In this document: in pieces, positions 1-7,886 of the stretch
How the letters are laid out: each line of letters opens with the position of its first letter
Numbering within the stretch: position 1 is the first letter of the stretch
Assembly: GCA_001801485.1 (NCBI GenBank)
Contig: MGXV01000088.1
Location: forward strand, 1-12,408
Source: Gammaproteobacteria bacterium RIFCSPHIGHO2_12_FULL_37_14
GTDB taxonomy: Bacteria > Pseudomonadota > Gammaproteobacteria > DSM-16500
Length of the DNA stretch: 12,408 nucleotides
Direction: 5' to 3'
Program-made: the position numbers and the translations under genes
Notes under the pieces: generated by a model
Told to the model about the DNA's origin: nothing
Seen by the model: the letters and a program-made list of their open reading frames with translations, nothing else
The model's database searches: none

Positions 1-2
1 AA

Positions 3-56
3 TTTATCCATGCCAAAGTCGGTCATCGCCAGGCTTTTATCACTAAACCCCTCTAG
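3..56 (+). CDS. Possible 3' end of an upstream gene (partial)
   Basis: The terminator at 45-80 implies that a plus-strand gene ends at the left edge. The most protein-like frame reads from base 3 and stops at TAG 54-56, ending in IHAKVGHRQAFITKPL, with the stop codon inside the left arm of the terminator stem. A second frame stops at TAA 44-46, which is better placed relative to the stem, but its translation is less protein-like. Too little is present to name a product, and the frame choice is uncertain. Confidence 0.3.
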   Translation, partial: FIHAKVGHRQAFITKPL

Positions 57-80
57 GACTTTCTTAGAGGGGTTTTTTTT
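45..80 (+). terminator. Rho-independent terminator of the upstream gene
   Basis: An 11-bp perfect stem (45-55 pairing with 65-75, AAACCCCTCTA with TAGAGGGGTTT) encloses a 9-base loop and runs into eight T residues (73-80). The T tract lies on the plus strand, so this terminates rightward transcription entering the window. Confidence 0.85.
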
Positions 81-207
81 AATAGCTTCTAGGGTCTGTT
101 TAAAACAGGCTCTCATTGACTTCAGTATTGCCTAAAAAGGCTTTAATACATCGAGAAACTTAAAAAATGCTTAGATAATAGTCAGGTTAATTGATAGGAA
201 AGTGCTC

Positions 208-1662
208 ATGCGATTTAAACATTTATTATTATTTTTTGTTTTATTAGTAGTGACGACAAGTGAGGCGCAAACAATTCATGATGAAGAAAGTTTTGTTGCG
301 AAAACCATAGATGGCATTCATTTCATTGAGCAACATCAAAAAGTAATTTGGCCAGCATTTCATATGAACTTGCGGCCAGTCATTATTCATTTTGCAAATC
401 AACACTTTTATGCGCTCCATTTTAAACCTGTGCGTCCAGAATGGCAGAAAAAGCGGATCAATAATGAAGATGTTTATTTCGTGGATCACGATGTTGATAA
501 TTTGGCAGATACTGCAATGGTTTTGCAGATTGCTGTAGAAGGCCAGCCTAGTTATCTTTATCGTTATATGGACTACGGTAGCATCAATGAAAATGACAAT
601 TTACATACGCTTTTTCATGAACGATTTCATGCCCATCAACTTCTTGAGCAACCTTTTCCGATAGGATTTTTTATTTATCAAGGATTTAATCAAGCAGATA
701 ATGTTGTGCTTGCCAATCTGGAAGCGGAAATTTTAAAAGATTATGTCGCGAATCCTAATCACGAGCTATTAAAAGACTATGTCGCCGTTAATCAAATTCG
801 CTTTTCATTGTTAGATGAAGATTCTAAAAGATATGAAGAACAAAAGGAATATTTTGAAGGTTTAGCAGAATATGTTAGTTGGCGAACGGTATTTCAAGAT
901 GGTCGAAATTCAACCGCAATTATTAATGATTATACACAAAAATGTAAGATCGATAAGCTGGTGAGTTGCATGATACATAACCGATATTATTTTACCGGTT
1001 ATGTTATTGGGGTGGCTCTTGATCATGAATCGCCAGGTGATTGGAAATCGATATTTATTCAGAGTAATATATCTCCTCACATGCAACTACTTCAGCTATT
1101 TCCAATGAGTAAAGAGGAGCTATCACAACGCCTTGCCTCAGTAAAGATTCGTTATCGTTATGAGGAAATGATTAAACCAATAGAAGATGCCGTGAAGACC
1201 TACCAAACAGAATTAAATGATCACCAAAAAAAATTCAAAGAAATGCCTGGTATCGTCCTCCGAATAGATCCTCTTCCTTGTTCCTTGCAAGGATATACTA
1301 AACTAGCCCAATCTTATTACCTGAATAGCGATGATCAGTTAGAGATAGGAGTGAGCGTCACTGCATTATGTTCAGATAAAAGCATTATGCTGACTCATGT
1401 GGATTTGCCTTATCGTTTTGTTTCTACCAGGTTTAATCAAGAGTGTAAAGTTTCAAATGATGCTTTGTTAGCTATTGATGAGAAAAAAATCATGTTGAAT
1501 GAGATATTGCATCAATCTACTTCGCTTCCATTCTCGACGCTTTACTTAAAAGACGGTACAACAGAATTAAAAATTGAGCGATCAGGTAAAATAGTCCCTC
1601 ATGATGGGAGATTAACTGTGCAAGTAGATAATTTTTCCAAAAAACACTTGCGGAGCTACTAG
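208..1662 (+). CDS. Secreted HEXXH-motif protein, putative zinc metallopeptidase
   Basis: The 484-residue product starts with a clear Sec signal peptide: MRFK, a hydrophobic core at residues 6-15, and a likely cleavage after SEA at residue 20. ATG 208 is chosen because AGGAA at 196-200 lies 7 bases upstream; the GTG at 202 is too close to that site. Residues 137-141 read HERFH, an HEXXH zinc-binding and catalytic motif, followed by AHQ. Residues 217-222 read EGLAEY, which resembles the third-ligand region of gluzincin peptidases, although the 75-residue spacing is long; E172 and E174 are alternative third ligands. The C-terminal third looks like a beta-rich domain. I cannot name the family. 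A periplasmic or secreted hydrolase is inferred from the signal peptide and motif. It stands alone, between a terminator and the glnA promoter region. Confidence 0.75.
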   Translation: MRFKHLLLFFVLLVVTTSEAQTIHDEESFVAKTIDGIHFIEQHQKVIWPAFHMNLRPVIIHFANQHFYALHFKPVRPEWQKKRINNEDVYFVDHDVDNLADTAMVLQIAVEGQPSYLYRYMDYGSINENDNLHTLFHERFHAHQLLEQPFPIGFFIYQGFNQADNVVLANLEAEILKDYVANPNHELLKDYVAVNQIRFSLLDEDSKRYEEQKEYFEGLAEYVSWRTVFQDGRNSTAIINDYTQKCKIDKLVSCMIHNRYYFTGYVIGVALDHESPGDWKSIFIQSNISPHMQLLQLFPMSKEELSQRLASVKIRYRYEEMIKPIEDAVKTYQTELNDHQKKFKEMPGIVLRIDPLPCSLQGYTKLAQSYYLNSDDQLEIGVSVTALCSDKSIMLTHVDLPYRFVSTRFNQECKVSNDALLAIDEKKIMLNEILHQSTSLPFSTLYLKDGTTELKIERSGKIVPHDGRLTVQVDNFSKKHLRSY

Positions 1663-1731
1663 TATCTTAGGCTAGAATAGCCGATATTTATCTCAAATCT
1701 ATCTACATAGATTATACAGGGGCAAATTAAC

Positions 1732-3207
1732 ATGAACGGGCAGGTGAAAGAACGGCTAATGAAAAAGAATAGTTCGCTTATGCATACAGATACCAATGGA
1801 AGTTTAGAGATAAAAAGATTAATGACGGAAAATCAGGTGGAGTTTGTTGATTTACGTTTCACCGATTTACGTGGTAAAGAGCATCACGTCACGATACCAC
1901 AAAACAAAATAGACGATGGCTTTTTCCAGTATGGTAAAGCTTTCGATGGCTCTTCCTTATGTGGCTGGCAAGATATTAATGAATCCGACTTGCTACTGGT
2001 TCCAGATGCTAGTACGGCAATTTTAGACCCTTTTTGTGAAGCGATTACCCTCATTATTCGTTGCGATATTTATGATCCAAAAACTCAAGCGAGTTATAGT
2101 CGCGATCCTCGAGCTGTCGCACGTCGCGTTGAGAAATATATTCAAACGAGCGGTATTGCCGATACTTGCAATTTTGGTCAAGAAGTAGAATTTTTTATAT
2201 TTGATGATGTTCGTTGGGATGTACAGATGAATGGCTGTTTTTATCGAGTAGATTCTGAAGAAGCTAGTTGGAATACGGGTACGCTGATGGAAAACGGCAA
2301 TTTGGGACATAGACCGCGGATTAAGGGGGGATATTTTCCCGTACCGCCGGTTGATTCATCACATGATCTGCGTAGTGCCATGTGTCAAAGTTTAGCGGCT
2401 ATGGGCCTGGTACCAGAAGTGCATCATCATGAGGTAGCAACCTGTGGACAGAATGAAATCACGACTCGTTACAGTACTTTATTGCGTAAATCAGATGAGA
2501 TGCTCATTTTTAAATATGTCATACAGAATATTGCGCATAGCCATAATAAATCAGTGACATTTATGCCAAAACCGTTAGTAGGTGATAATGGTAGTGGTTT
2601 ACATTGTCATCAGTCGCTGTCATCTAAAGATGGTAAAAATCTTTTTGCAGGCGGTGAATACGCAGGTTTGTCTGAGATGGCGCTCTATTATATTGGTGGA
2701 ATCATTCAGCATGCGCGCGCCTTAAATGCTTTTACCAATCCAAGTACCAATAGTTATAAACGTCTTGTTCCTGGTTTTGAAGCACCGGTAACGATGGTTT
2801 ATTCGGAAGGTAATCGTTCTGCTGGTATACGTATTCCACATGTTTTTAATGATAAAGAAAAGCGTATTGAAGCACGCTTTCCAGATGCGATGGCAAATCC
2901 TTATCTGGCTTTTTCTGCTATGGTAATGGCGGGATTAGATGGTATTAAAAATAAAATACATCCTGGCAAAGCTGTCGATCAGAATTTGTATGATTTACCA
3001 CCTGAAAAAGTTAAAACTTTTCCAAGTTTATGTTCATCACTCGAGCAAGCATTAGATAGTCTCGAAAAAGATCAGGCTTTTTTACTAGAAGGTGGCGTAT
3101 TTACCAAAGAACTAATCGAATCGTATATTGCAATCAAACGTGAAGAAGTTACTCGATTGAATATGACAACTCATCCCATTGAGTTTGATCTTTACTACAG
3201 TTTGTGA
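1732..3207 (+). CDS. glnA: Glutamine synthetase, type I (adenylylatable form)
   Basis: The enzyme makes glutamine from glutamate, ammonia and ATP in the cytosol as a dodecamer. The 491-residue product aligns throughout with E. coli GlnA. Metal and substrate residues are present: E151 and E153 (QEVEFF), E234 and E242 ([11 protein letters not shown]), the [12 protein letters not shown] loop and NRSAGIRIP. The adenylylation tyrosine is Y420 in NLYDLPPE, so GlnE-type control is expected. ATG 1732 has AGGGG 9 bases upstream and gives about 22 more N-terminal residues than E. coli GlnA. In-frame ATGs at 1759 and 1780 are alternatives that give a more usual length. No glnL/glnG pair follows; xthA does. 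No convincing sigma-54 promoter is visible in the 69-base upstream gap. Confidence 0.97.
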   Translation: MNGQVKERLMKKNSSLMHTDTNGSLEIKRLMTENQVEFVDLRFTDLRGKEHHVTIPQNKIDDGFFQYGKAFDGSSLCGWQDINESDLLLVPDASTAILDPFCEAITLIIRCDIYDPKTQASYSRDPRAVARRVEKYIQTSGIADTCNFGQEVEFFIFDDVRWDVQMNGCFYRVDSEEASWNTGTLMENGNLGHRPRIKGGYFPVPPVDSSHDLRSAMCQSLAAMGLVPEVHHHEVATCGQNEITTRYSTLLRKSDEMLIFKYVIQNIAHSHNKSVTFMPKPLVGDNGSGLHCHQSLSSKDGKNLFAGGEYAGLSEMALYYIGGIIQHARALNAFTNPSTNSYKRLVPGFEAPVTMVYSEGNRSAGIRIPHVFNDKEKRIEARFPDAMANPYLAFSAMVMAGLDGIKNKIHPGKAVDQNLYDLPPEKVKTFPSLCSSLEQALDSLEKDQAFLLEGGVFTKELIESYIAIKREEVTRLNMTTHPIEFDLYYSL

Positions 3208-3214
3208 TCACGCG

Positions 3215-3985
3215 ATGACATTTAAAATTGCTACTTGGAATGTGAATTCCTTACGCGTACGATTACCGCATGTCTTGACCTGGTTAAATGACGTGCAGCC
3301 GGATGTGTTGGCTTTACAAGAAATCAAACTATCTGATCCCGAATTTCCCTTTGATGCGATACAAGAAGCTGGTTACACAGCTGTATGCTCAGGTCAGCGT
3401 ACTTACAATGGTGTTGCTATTATTAGTCGACAAGAAGTAAGGGATATTGTGACAGAGATTCCTGGATTTGATGATCAGCAACGACGTATTCTTGGCGTGA
3501 CATTTAATGACATCAGGATACTAAATATTTATATTCCTAATGGTGAAAGTATTGTATCGGAAAAATACCAATATAAATTACGTTGGTTAAAAAATTTTGA
3601 TAGTTTTCTTAGAGATGAATTAAAAAAATATCCCAAGTTAATTGTAGTGGGTGATTTTAATATTGCTCCGGATGAAATCGATGTGCATGATCCTGCGCGC
3701 TGGCAAGGACAAGTATTGTTTAGCGACTTAGAAAGACAAGCATTTCGTGAGATGCTACAAGCGGGGTTTAGTGATTGCTTTCGTCAAATAAATACCACTG
3801 AGAAAAAATTTTCTTGGTGGGATTATCGTTTAAATGCTTATCGACGTAATCTTGGAATGCGTATTGATCATATTCTTGCTAGTACTGCACTTTCCTTAAA
3901 TTGTCATCATTGTTCAATTGATACTGCTCCTCGTGCTTGGGAACGTCCTTCGGATCATGCACCTGTGGTGGCGGAGTTTCGATGA
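3215..3985 (+). CDS. xthA: Exodeoxyribonuclease III (AP endonuclease)
   Basis: This is a 256-residue member of the EEP nuclease family, which cuts 5' to abasic sites and degrades 3' ends in base-excision repair. Visible motifs are WNVNSLR (residues 8-14), the catalytic LQEIK (E36), the IYIPNG strand, GDFN at 146-149 (D147, N149), RIDHILAS and the terminal SDHAP with H248. E. coli XthA has 268 residues, so the length is normal. ATG 3215 is chosen because MTFKIATWNVNSLR is the canonical beginning. It starts 7 bases after the glnA stop and lacks a good Shine-Dalgarno sequence, so translation is probably coupled to glnA. Confidence 0.95.
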   Translation: MTFKIATWNVNSLRVRLPHVLTWLNDVQPDVLALQEIKLSDPEFPFDAIQEAGYTAVCSGQRTYNGVAIISRQEVRDIVTEIPGFDDQQRRILGVTFNDIRILNIYIPNGESIVSEKYQYKLRWLKNFDSFLRDELKKYPKLIVVGDFNIAPDEIDVHDPARWQGQVLFSDLERQAFREMLQAGFSDCFRQINTTEKKFSWWDYRLNAYRRNLGMRIDHILASTALSLNCHHCSIDTAPRAWERPSDHAPVVAEFR

Positions 3986-4097
3986 TTTTTCAACTTACAT
4001 TTTTTATCAGGATGAAGATTTACAAACAGCACAATTAAATCACCATGTTTTTTCTGGAAGTTCACACGTCAGAAGCGAATGGTCGCCTTAAGAGTTG

Positions 4098-5165
4098 CTA
4101 AACCCACTTCCGTTTCCAAAAATAAAACATCATGGCAATGACAACCAATCCCATGATACTCATGATGGTTGTAAAACCATATGACCAATGCAAACCGGGC
4201 ATGTAAGTGAAATTCATACCATAAATGCTGGCAATAGACGTGATGGGAATAAAAATAGTGGAAATAATAGTAAGGGTTTTAATAATTTCATTCATGCGAT
4301 TGGTGAGGCTGGATAAATACATATCTAACATGCTAGATAACATATCACGAGAAATTTCGAGGGCATCGATAGCTTGCATGGTGTGATCATAAACATCGCG
4401 TAAATATACGCGAGTATATTTTGTAAATAATTTATCTTCGGAATGCATTAAATGATTAATGGCTTCTCGCATGGGCCAAATTGCTTTTCGTAATAGTAAT
4501 AATTGTTGTTTTAAGCGATATATTGTACGCGTGTTTTGTGGGTTGGGTGCAGTAATGATTTGTTTTTCAACTTGCTCTATCGTTTCGCCTAGCGCTTCTA
4601 ATACTAAAAAATAAGCATCTACTACGGTATCAATTAATCGATAAACAAGATAATCAGCGCCTTGTTTACGCAGCCGCTGATTAGGAGAGCTTTGCAAGCG
4701 TTCACAAAGAGAATCAAAAAGCGTCGTGTCGAGTTCTTGAAAAGATAAGATAAAATTCTTGCCAAGCACGAGACTCAATTGTTTAACTACAAAAGTGGCA
4801 TTTTGTTGTCGCCATAACAATACTTTTAAAGTAATAAATAAATAACCTTCGAACTCTTCCACTTTAGGACGTTGATCAACGTTAAGAATATCTTCAACCG
4901 TAAGCGGATGCAGATTAAATAGTTTTCCCATTTGTTTAATGAGATCCGTATCATGTAGGCCTTCCACATTGATCCATGTAATAACATTTGGTTTTTGTTC
5001 GGTGAAACAATCTTCTAATCGTGTACCGGTAGTTTGTTGATAATCGTTAGCGTTATAAGTGACAACAGTCAGTTGAGGAGCAGTATTTGCTGGTTCACCG
5101 GTATAGAGTGCGCTTCCAGGCGCATGTCCTGTTTTTTTAACGCGTTTACGGATTTCGGAAAACAT
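4098..5165 (-). CDS. corA: CorA-type magnesium/divalent cation channel
   Basis: The 355-residue inner-membrane protein of the CorA family forms a pentameric Mg2+ channel. The large cytosolic N-domain includes VEDILNVDQRPKVEEF, typical of bacterial CorA. The long stalk helix leads into TM1 (about 296-315), which ends in the signature YGMN (GMN at 316-318). A short periplasmic loop follows, then TM2 (about 329-348) and the basic tail KRKWV. The sequence is closer to the Thermotoga-type CorA than to the E. coli form. AAGGAG lies 5 bases before ATG 5165, supporting this start. It converges on xthA with 112 bases between them and diverges from the HAD-family gene. Cobalt or other divalent transport is possible, as in the family generally. 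Confidence 0.95.
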   Translation of the reverse strand: MFSEIRKRVKKTGHAPGSALYTGEPANTAPQLTVVTYNANDYQQTTGTRLEDCFTEQKPNVITWINVEGLHDTDLIKQMGKLFNLHPLTVEDILNVDQRPKVEEFEGYLFITLKVLLWRQQNATFVVKQLSLVLGKNFILSFQELDTTLFDSLCERLQSSPNQRLRKQGADYLVYRLIDTVVDAYFLVLEALGETIEQVEKQIITAPNPQNTRTIYRLKQQLLLLRKAIWPMREAINHLMHSEDKLFTKYTRVYLRDVYDHTMQAIDALEISRDMLSSMLDMYLSSLTNRMNEIIKTLTIISTIFIPITSIASIYGMNFTYMPGLHWSYGFTTIMSIMGLVVIAMMFYFWKRKWV

Positions 5166-5330
5166 GACTGCTCCTTAGATCATCTGATGATTTTGACTGG
5201 TTTATTGTTTGGGCACAAGTTTGTTGAGAGAAGCGCGAAGCAAACCAGCCAGACTTTCGCCCTGCTGATAGCTTATCGCTATAGATTTTGATACGCTGGA
5301 TCATCAATCCGTGGATGGAGGTGACTAAAT

Positions 5331-6182
5331 ATGTTTTCAAAAAAATCAAATAAAGTAAGTGAGTATTCTATGCGAATCTTAGAAAGCAAGCATATTCGCG
5401 ATGTTTTAAAGCATTGTACATATAATAGTATGGTTATTTTCGATCTTGATAATACTATCGTGGAATCAGCTCAAGAATTAGGTGGTGATCAGTGGTTTGT
5501 TAATTTCATCGAATATGCTGCGGGCATTATCGTGGATAGGGCTGAAGCGATTAGTGTCGTGCTTGGTGTTTATCATGCTGTACAATATCATGTTGATTTA
5601 CGGGCGGTGCAAAGCGAAGCAATGCGTATTATTCAAATTCTCCAAGATGTGGGTATTCCTGTTTTAGCATTGACTGCGCGAAGCACGAACATTAGTGAAC
5701 CAACGTTGAGGCAACTCGATAAATTAGGAATACAGTTTTCTAAGCAATGGGATGATGAGGTATTTGTGGTGCTAAGGGAAAGTCAGCATGTATCTATTTT
5801 TGAGCAAGGAGTTGTTTTTTGTGATGGATTAGATAAAGGACGATGTCTAGATGCATTTTTAAAATATAAGCAACTGAGTCCGCAGCATGTCGTGATGATG
5901 GATGATAAAGAAAAATACCTTTGGAGTGTAGATTCAATTATGAGGACATTTGACGCTCAATTTATTGGGTTACGCTACGGCTATCTTGATGAGAAAGTAA
6001 AAGCATTTAATTTAGAGAAATCAATGCAAGAATTAACAGAAATTGCTCATGAATTACCAAAAGAGATTCAGAGTCATTTGAATAGGTTAAATATTTCTAT
6101 GTTTTCGACCAAACGAGTTCAAGAGCCAATCATTCATCTATCTCCTACCTCGATAGATATTGGTCATCCAGGGATGGGTTAA
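5331..6182 (+). CDS. DUF2608-type HAD-superfamily protein
   Basis: The 283-residue protein has all four HAD hydrolase motifs: motif I FDLDNT (D38, D40), motif II ALTARS (T115), motif III lysine in DKGRC (K169) and motif IV MMDDKE (D191, D192). A phosphatase-type reaction through an aspartyl-phosphate at D38 is expected; the substrate is unknown. The ALTARS segment and overall layout match the DUF2608 family as I know it from Legionella, Coxiella and chlamydiae; this family call is from recognition, not a search. There is no signal peptide, so the location is cytosolic or by specialised secretion. GGAGGTGA at 5317-5324 is a very strong Shine-Dalgarno sequence, 6 bases before ATG 5331. The gene is divergent from corA and appears monocistronic. 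Confidence 0.8.
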   Translation: MFSKKSNKVSEYSMRILESKHIRDVLKHCTYNSMVIFDLDNTIVESAQELGGDQWFVNFIEYAAGIIVDRAEAISVVLGVYHAVQYHVDLRAVQSEAMRIIQILQDVGIPVLALTARSTNISEPTLRQLDKLGIQFSKQWDDEVFVVLRESQHVSIFEQGVVFCDGLDKGRCLDAFLKYKQLSPQHVVMMDDKEKYLWSVDSIMRTFDAQFIGLRYGYLDEKVKAFNLEKSMQELTEIAHELPKEIQSHLNRLNISMFSTKRVQEPIIHLSPTSIDIGHPGMG

Positions 6183-6238
6183 TGAGACATTGTTTTAAGA
6201 AGTAAAATTTTTATCAGGAGTAAAATCCTATTATTTAC

Positions 6239-6268
6239 TTGCTAAATAGCCCTTTTATGGTTTATGAT
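6239..6268 (+). promoter_or_regulatory. Probable sigma-70 promoter of rpmE
   Basis: TTGCTA (6239-6244) and TATGAT (6263-6268) are separated by 18 bases, giving an expected start near 6275 and a leader of about 55 bases before rpmE. The -10 box matches consensus at 5 of 6 positions and the -35 at 4 of 6. TTGACT at 6290-6295 is a competing -35, but its -10 would sit almost on the start codon. Confidence 0.45.
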
Positions 6269-6329
6269 CTCTCACTATTTTATTCAGTCTTGACTATTTA
6301 TTGTCTTATTTATTAAAGGGTTAGTTGGC

Positions 6330-6572
6330 ATGAAACCAAATATCCATCCAGCATATAAAGAAATAAAAGTGGTTTGCAGTTGTGGCAATTCATTTGTGAC
6401 GCGATCGACCCTAGAAAAAGAACAGCTTTCTCTTGAAGTGTGTTCTAAATGCCATCCCTTTTATACAGGCACCCAGAAACTAGTTGATACAGCCGGTCGA
6501 GTGGATCGTTTCCGCCAGAAATATGGCAAAAAAGATAAAGAAAATAATAAAGCGGATGATAAACAAAAATAA
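6330..6572 (+). CDS. rpmE: 50S ribosomal protein L31, zinc-ribbon form
   Basis: The 80-residue product starts MKPNIHPAY and contains the conserved CHPFYTG block. Four cysteines, C16 and C18 (CSCG) and C38 and C41 (CSKC), form the zinc ribbon of the C+ type of L31, which in many bacteria is exchanged for a zinc-free paralogue when zinc is scarce. The lysine-rich tail ([14 protein letters not shown]) is somewhat longer than in E. coli L31 (70 residues). The Shine-Dalgarno sequence is weak (AAAGGG at 6315-6320). The gene is flanked by 147 and 62 non-coding bases, so it is probably a single-gene unit, possibly read through into the malic enzyme gene. Confidence 0.97.
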   Translation: MKPNIHPAYKEIKVVCSCGNSFVTRSTLEKEQLSLEVCSKCHPFYTGTQKLVDTAGRVDRFRQKYGKKDKENNKADDKQK

Positions 6573-6634
6573 TCTTAGCTAAGGCAATCCATTTTAAATC
6601 AGCAGATCCTTTTGTTTAAAAAATAAGAATAATC

Positions 6635-7867
6635 ATGTCCGATTCTTTTCGCAAAGCAGCACTTGCCTATCACTCTCATCCTGTACCTGGAAAACTTCGT
6701 ATTGAGCTTACCAAACCGACTGAAACCCAGAATGATTTATCGCTTGCTTATACACCCGGGGTAGCGGAACCCGTCAAAGAAATTGAAAGAGATCCACAAG
6801 CGGCTTATCAATATACCAGCAAAGGCAATCTTGTTGCTGTGATTACTAATGGAACAGCAGTGTTGGGTTTAGGTAATGTTGGAGCGCTTGCCAGTAAACC
6901 AGTGATGGAGGGAAAGGCTGCCCTCTTTAAGCGATTTGCTGACATTGATGTATTTGATATTGAGATAGATTGTAATGAACCAGAAGAACTGGTGGAAACT
7001 ATTGTGAGGATTTCGCCAACATTTGGTGGAATAAATTTAGAAGATATTAAAGCGCCAGAATGTTTTTTTGTAGAAAATGAATTAAAAAAACGATTAGCTA
7101 TTCCTGTGATGCATGATGATCAACATGGTACAGCTATTGTGATTGCAGCAGGATTGTTAAATGCTTTGGAATTGCAAGACAAGCAATTGCCTCATGTCAA
7201 AATTGTTTGTCTTGGTGCAGGAGCAGCCGGCATTGCTACGATGCAACTTTTATTAGCATTAGGTGCAAGACAGGAAAATATTTTTTTAATTGATCGTGAA
7301 GGAGTGATTCATAGCGAACGAATAAATTTAAATTTTTATAAAAATTTATTTGCAATTTCTACGCATAAGCGTACTCTATCGCATGCCATGCAGGATGCAG
7401 ATGTATTTATCGGTGTGTCAGGACCGAAATTAGTTTCAGCAGAGATGGTGGGCATGATGGCAAACAAACCTATTATTTTTGCGCTTTCTAATCCAGTTCC
7501 TGAAATTATGCCTGAAGAGGTGTGGCAGGTACGTCATGATTTGATTATGGCAACAGGTCGGAGCGACTATCCAAATCAAGTGAATAATGTATTGTGTTTT
7601 CCTTACCTTTTTCGTGGCGCGCTCGATGTACGAGCTCACACAATAAATCAAGCGATGCAATTGGCTGCTGTCTATGCCATAAAAGATTTAGCTAAAGAGC
7701 CGGTGCCGAATGAAGTGCTTGCTGCTTACGGAGTTGAGCGGAGCTTCTCATTTGGGCCGGCTTATTTACTTCCCAAACCAATGGATCCACGTCTTAAAGA
7801 AAAAGTGGCTACTGCTGTAGCAAAGGCTGCTATTCATTCAGGAGTTGCAAAGGCAGATCGACTTTAA
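6635..7867 (+). CDS. Malic enzyme (MaeB-like, short form without PTA domain)
   Basis: The protein oxidatively decarboxylates malate to pyruvate with NAD(P)+, linking the TCA cycle to pyruvate and reducing power. It has 410 residues. The N-terminal malic domain shows the catalytic tyrosine in SLAYTPGVAEP (Y39), the TNGTAVLGLGN block and metal ligands E136 and D137 (NLEDI) and D162 (HDDQHGTA). The Rossmann domain follows, with GAGAAG at 194-199. E. coli MaeB (759 residues) carries a C-terminal phosphotransacetylase-like domain; here the protein stops after the malic part, and the next frame is unrelated. Cofactor choice cannot be read safely. ATG 6635 begins the canonical N-terminus although the upstream ribosome site (AAGAA) is poor. 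Confidence 0.93.
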   Translation: MSDSFRKAALAYHSHPVPGKLRIELTKPTETQNDLSLAYTPGVAEPVKEIERDPQAAYQYTSKGNLVAVITNGTAVLGLGNVGALASKPVMEGKAALFKRFADIDVFDIEIDCNEPEELVETIVRISPTFGGINLEDIKAPECFFVENELKKRLAIPVMHDDQHGTAIVIAAGLLNALELQDKQLPHVKIVCLGAGAAGIATMQLLLALGARQENIFLIDREGVIHSERINLNFYKNLFAISTHKRTLSHAMQDADVFIGVSGPKLVSAEMVGMMANKPIIFALSNPVPEIMPEEVWQVRHDLIMATGRSDYPNQVNNVLCFPYLFRGALDVRAHTINQAMQLAAVYAIKDLAKEPVPNEVLAAYGVERSFSFGPAYLLPKPMDPRLKEKVATAVAKAAIHSGVAKADRL

Positions 7868-7886
7868 TCATGATAAAGAGGTGAGC

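Noticed and set aside
94..110. Short dyad GTCTGTTTAAAACAGGC with GGGTCTGTT, similar to ends of some insertion sequences.
   Set aside because: No partner inverted repeat, transposase or target duplication is visible nearby.
116..147. TTGACT with TTTAAT as a promoter for the secreted protein gene.
   Set aside because: The 20-base spacer is outside the usual range, and no better -10 fits.
1663..1686. Hairpin TATC/GGCTA-GAA-TAGCC/GATA right after the stop of the secreted protein gene.
   Set aside because: It has a 3-base bulge and only a short T run follows, so it is too weak to call a terminator.
3957..4091. A 44-codon plus-strand frame starting inside the end of xthA and running through the xthA-corA gap (includes DEDLQTAQLNHHVFSGSS).
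   Set aside because: It reads somewhat protein-like but has no ribosome site, overlaps xthA by 29 bases and has no recognisable motif; chance cannot be excluded.
5146..5349. A 67-codon minus-strand open frame across the corA upstream region.
   Set aside because: It overlaps the corA start in another frame and its composition (many Ser, Gln, Lys) is not gene-like; corA has its own strong ribosome site.
6574..6583. Palindrome CTTAGCTAAG after rpmE as a terminator.
   Set aside because: It has no loop and no T tract, so it cannot act as a standard terminator.
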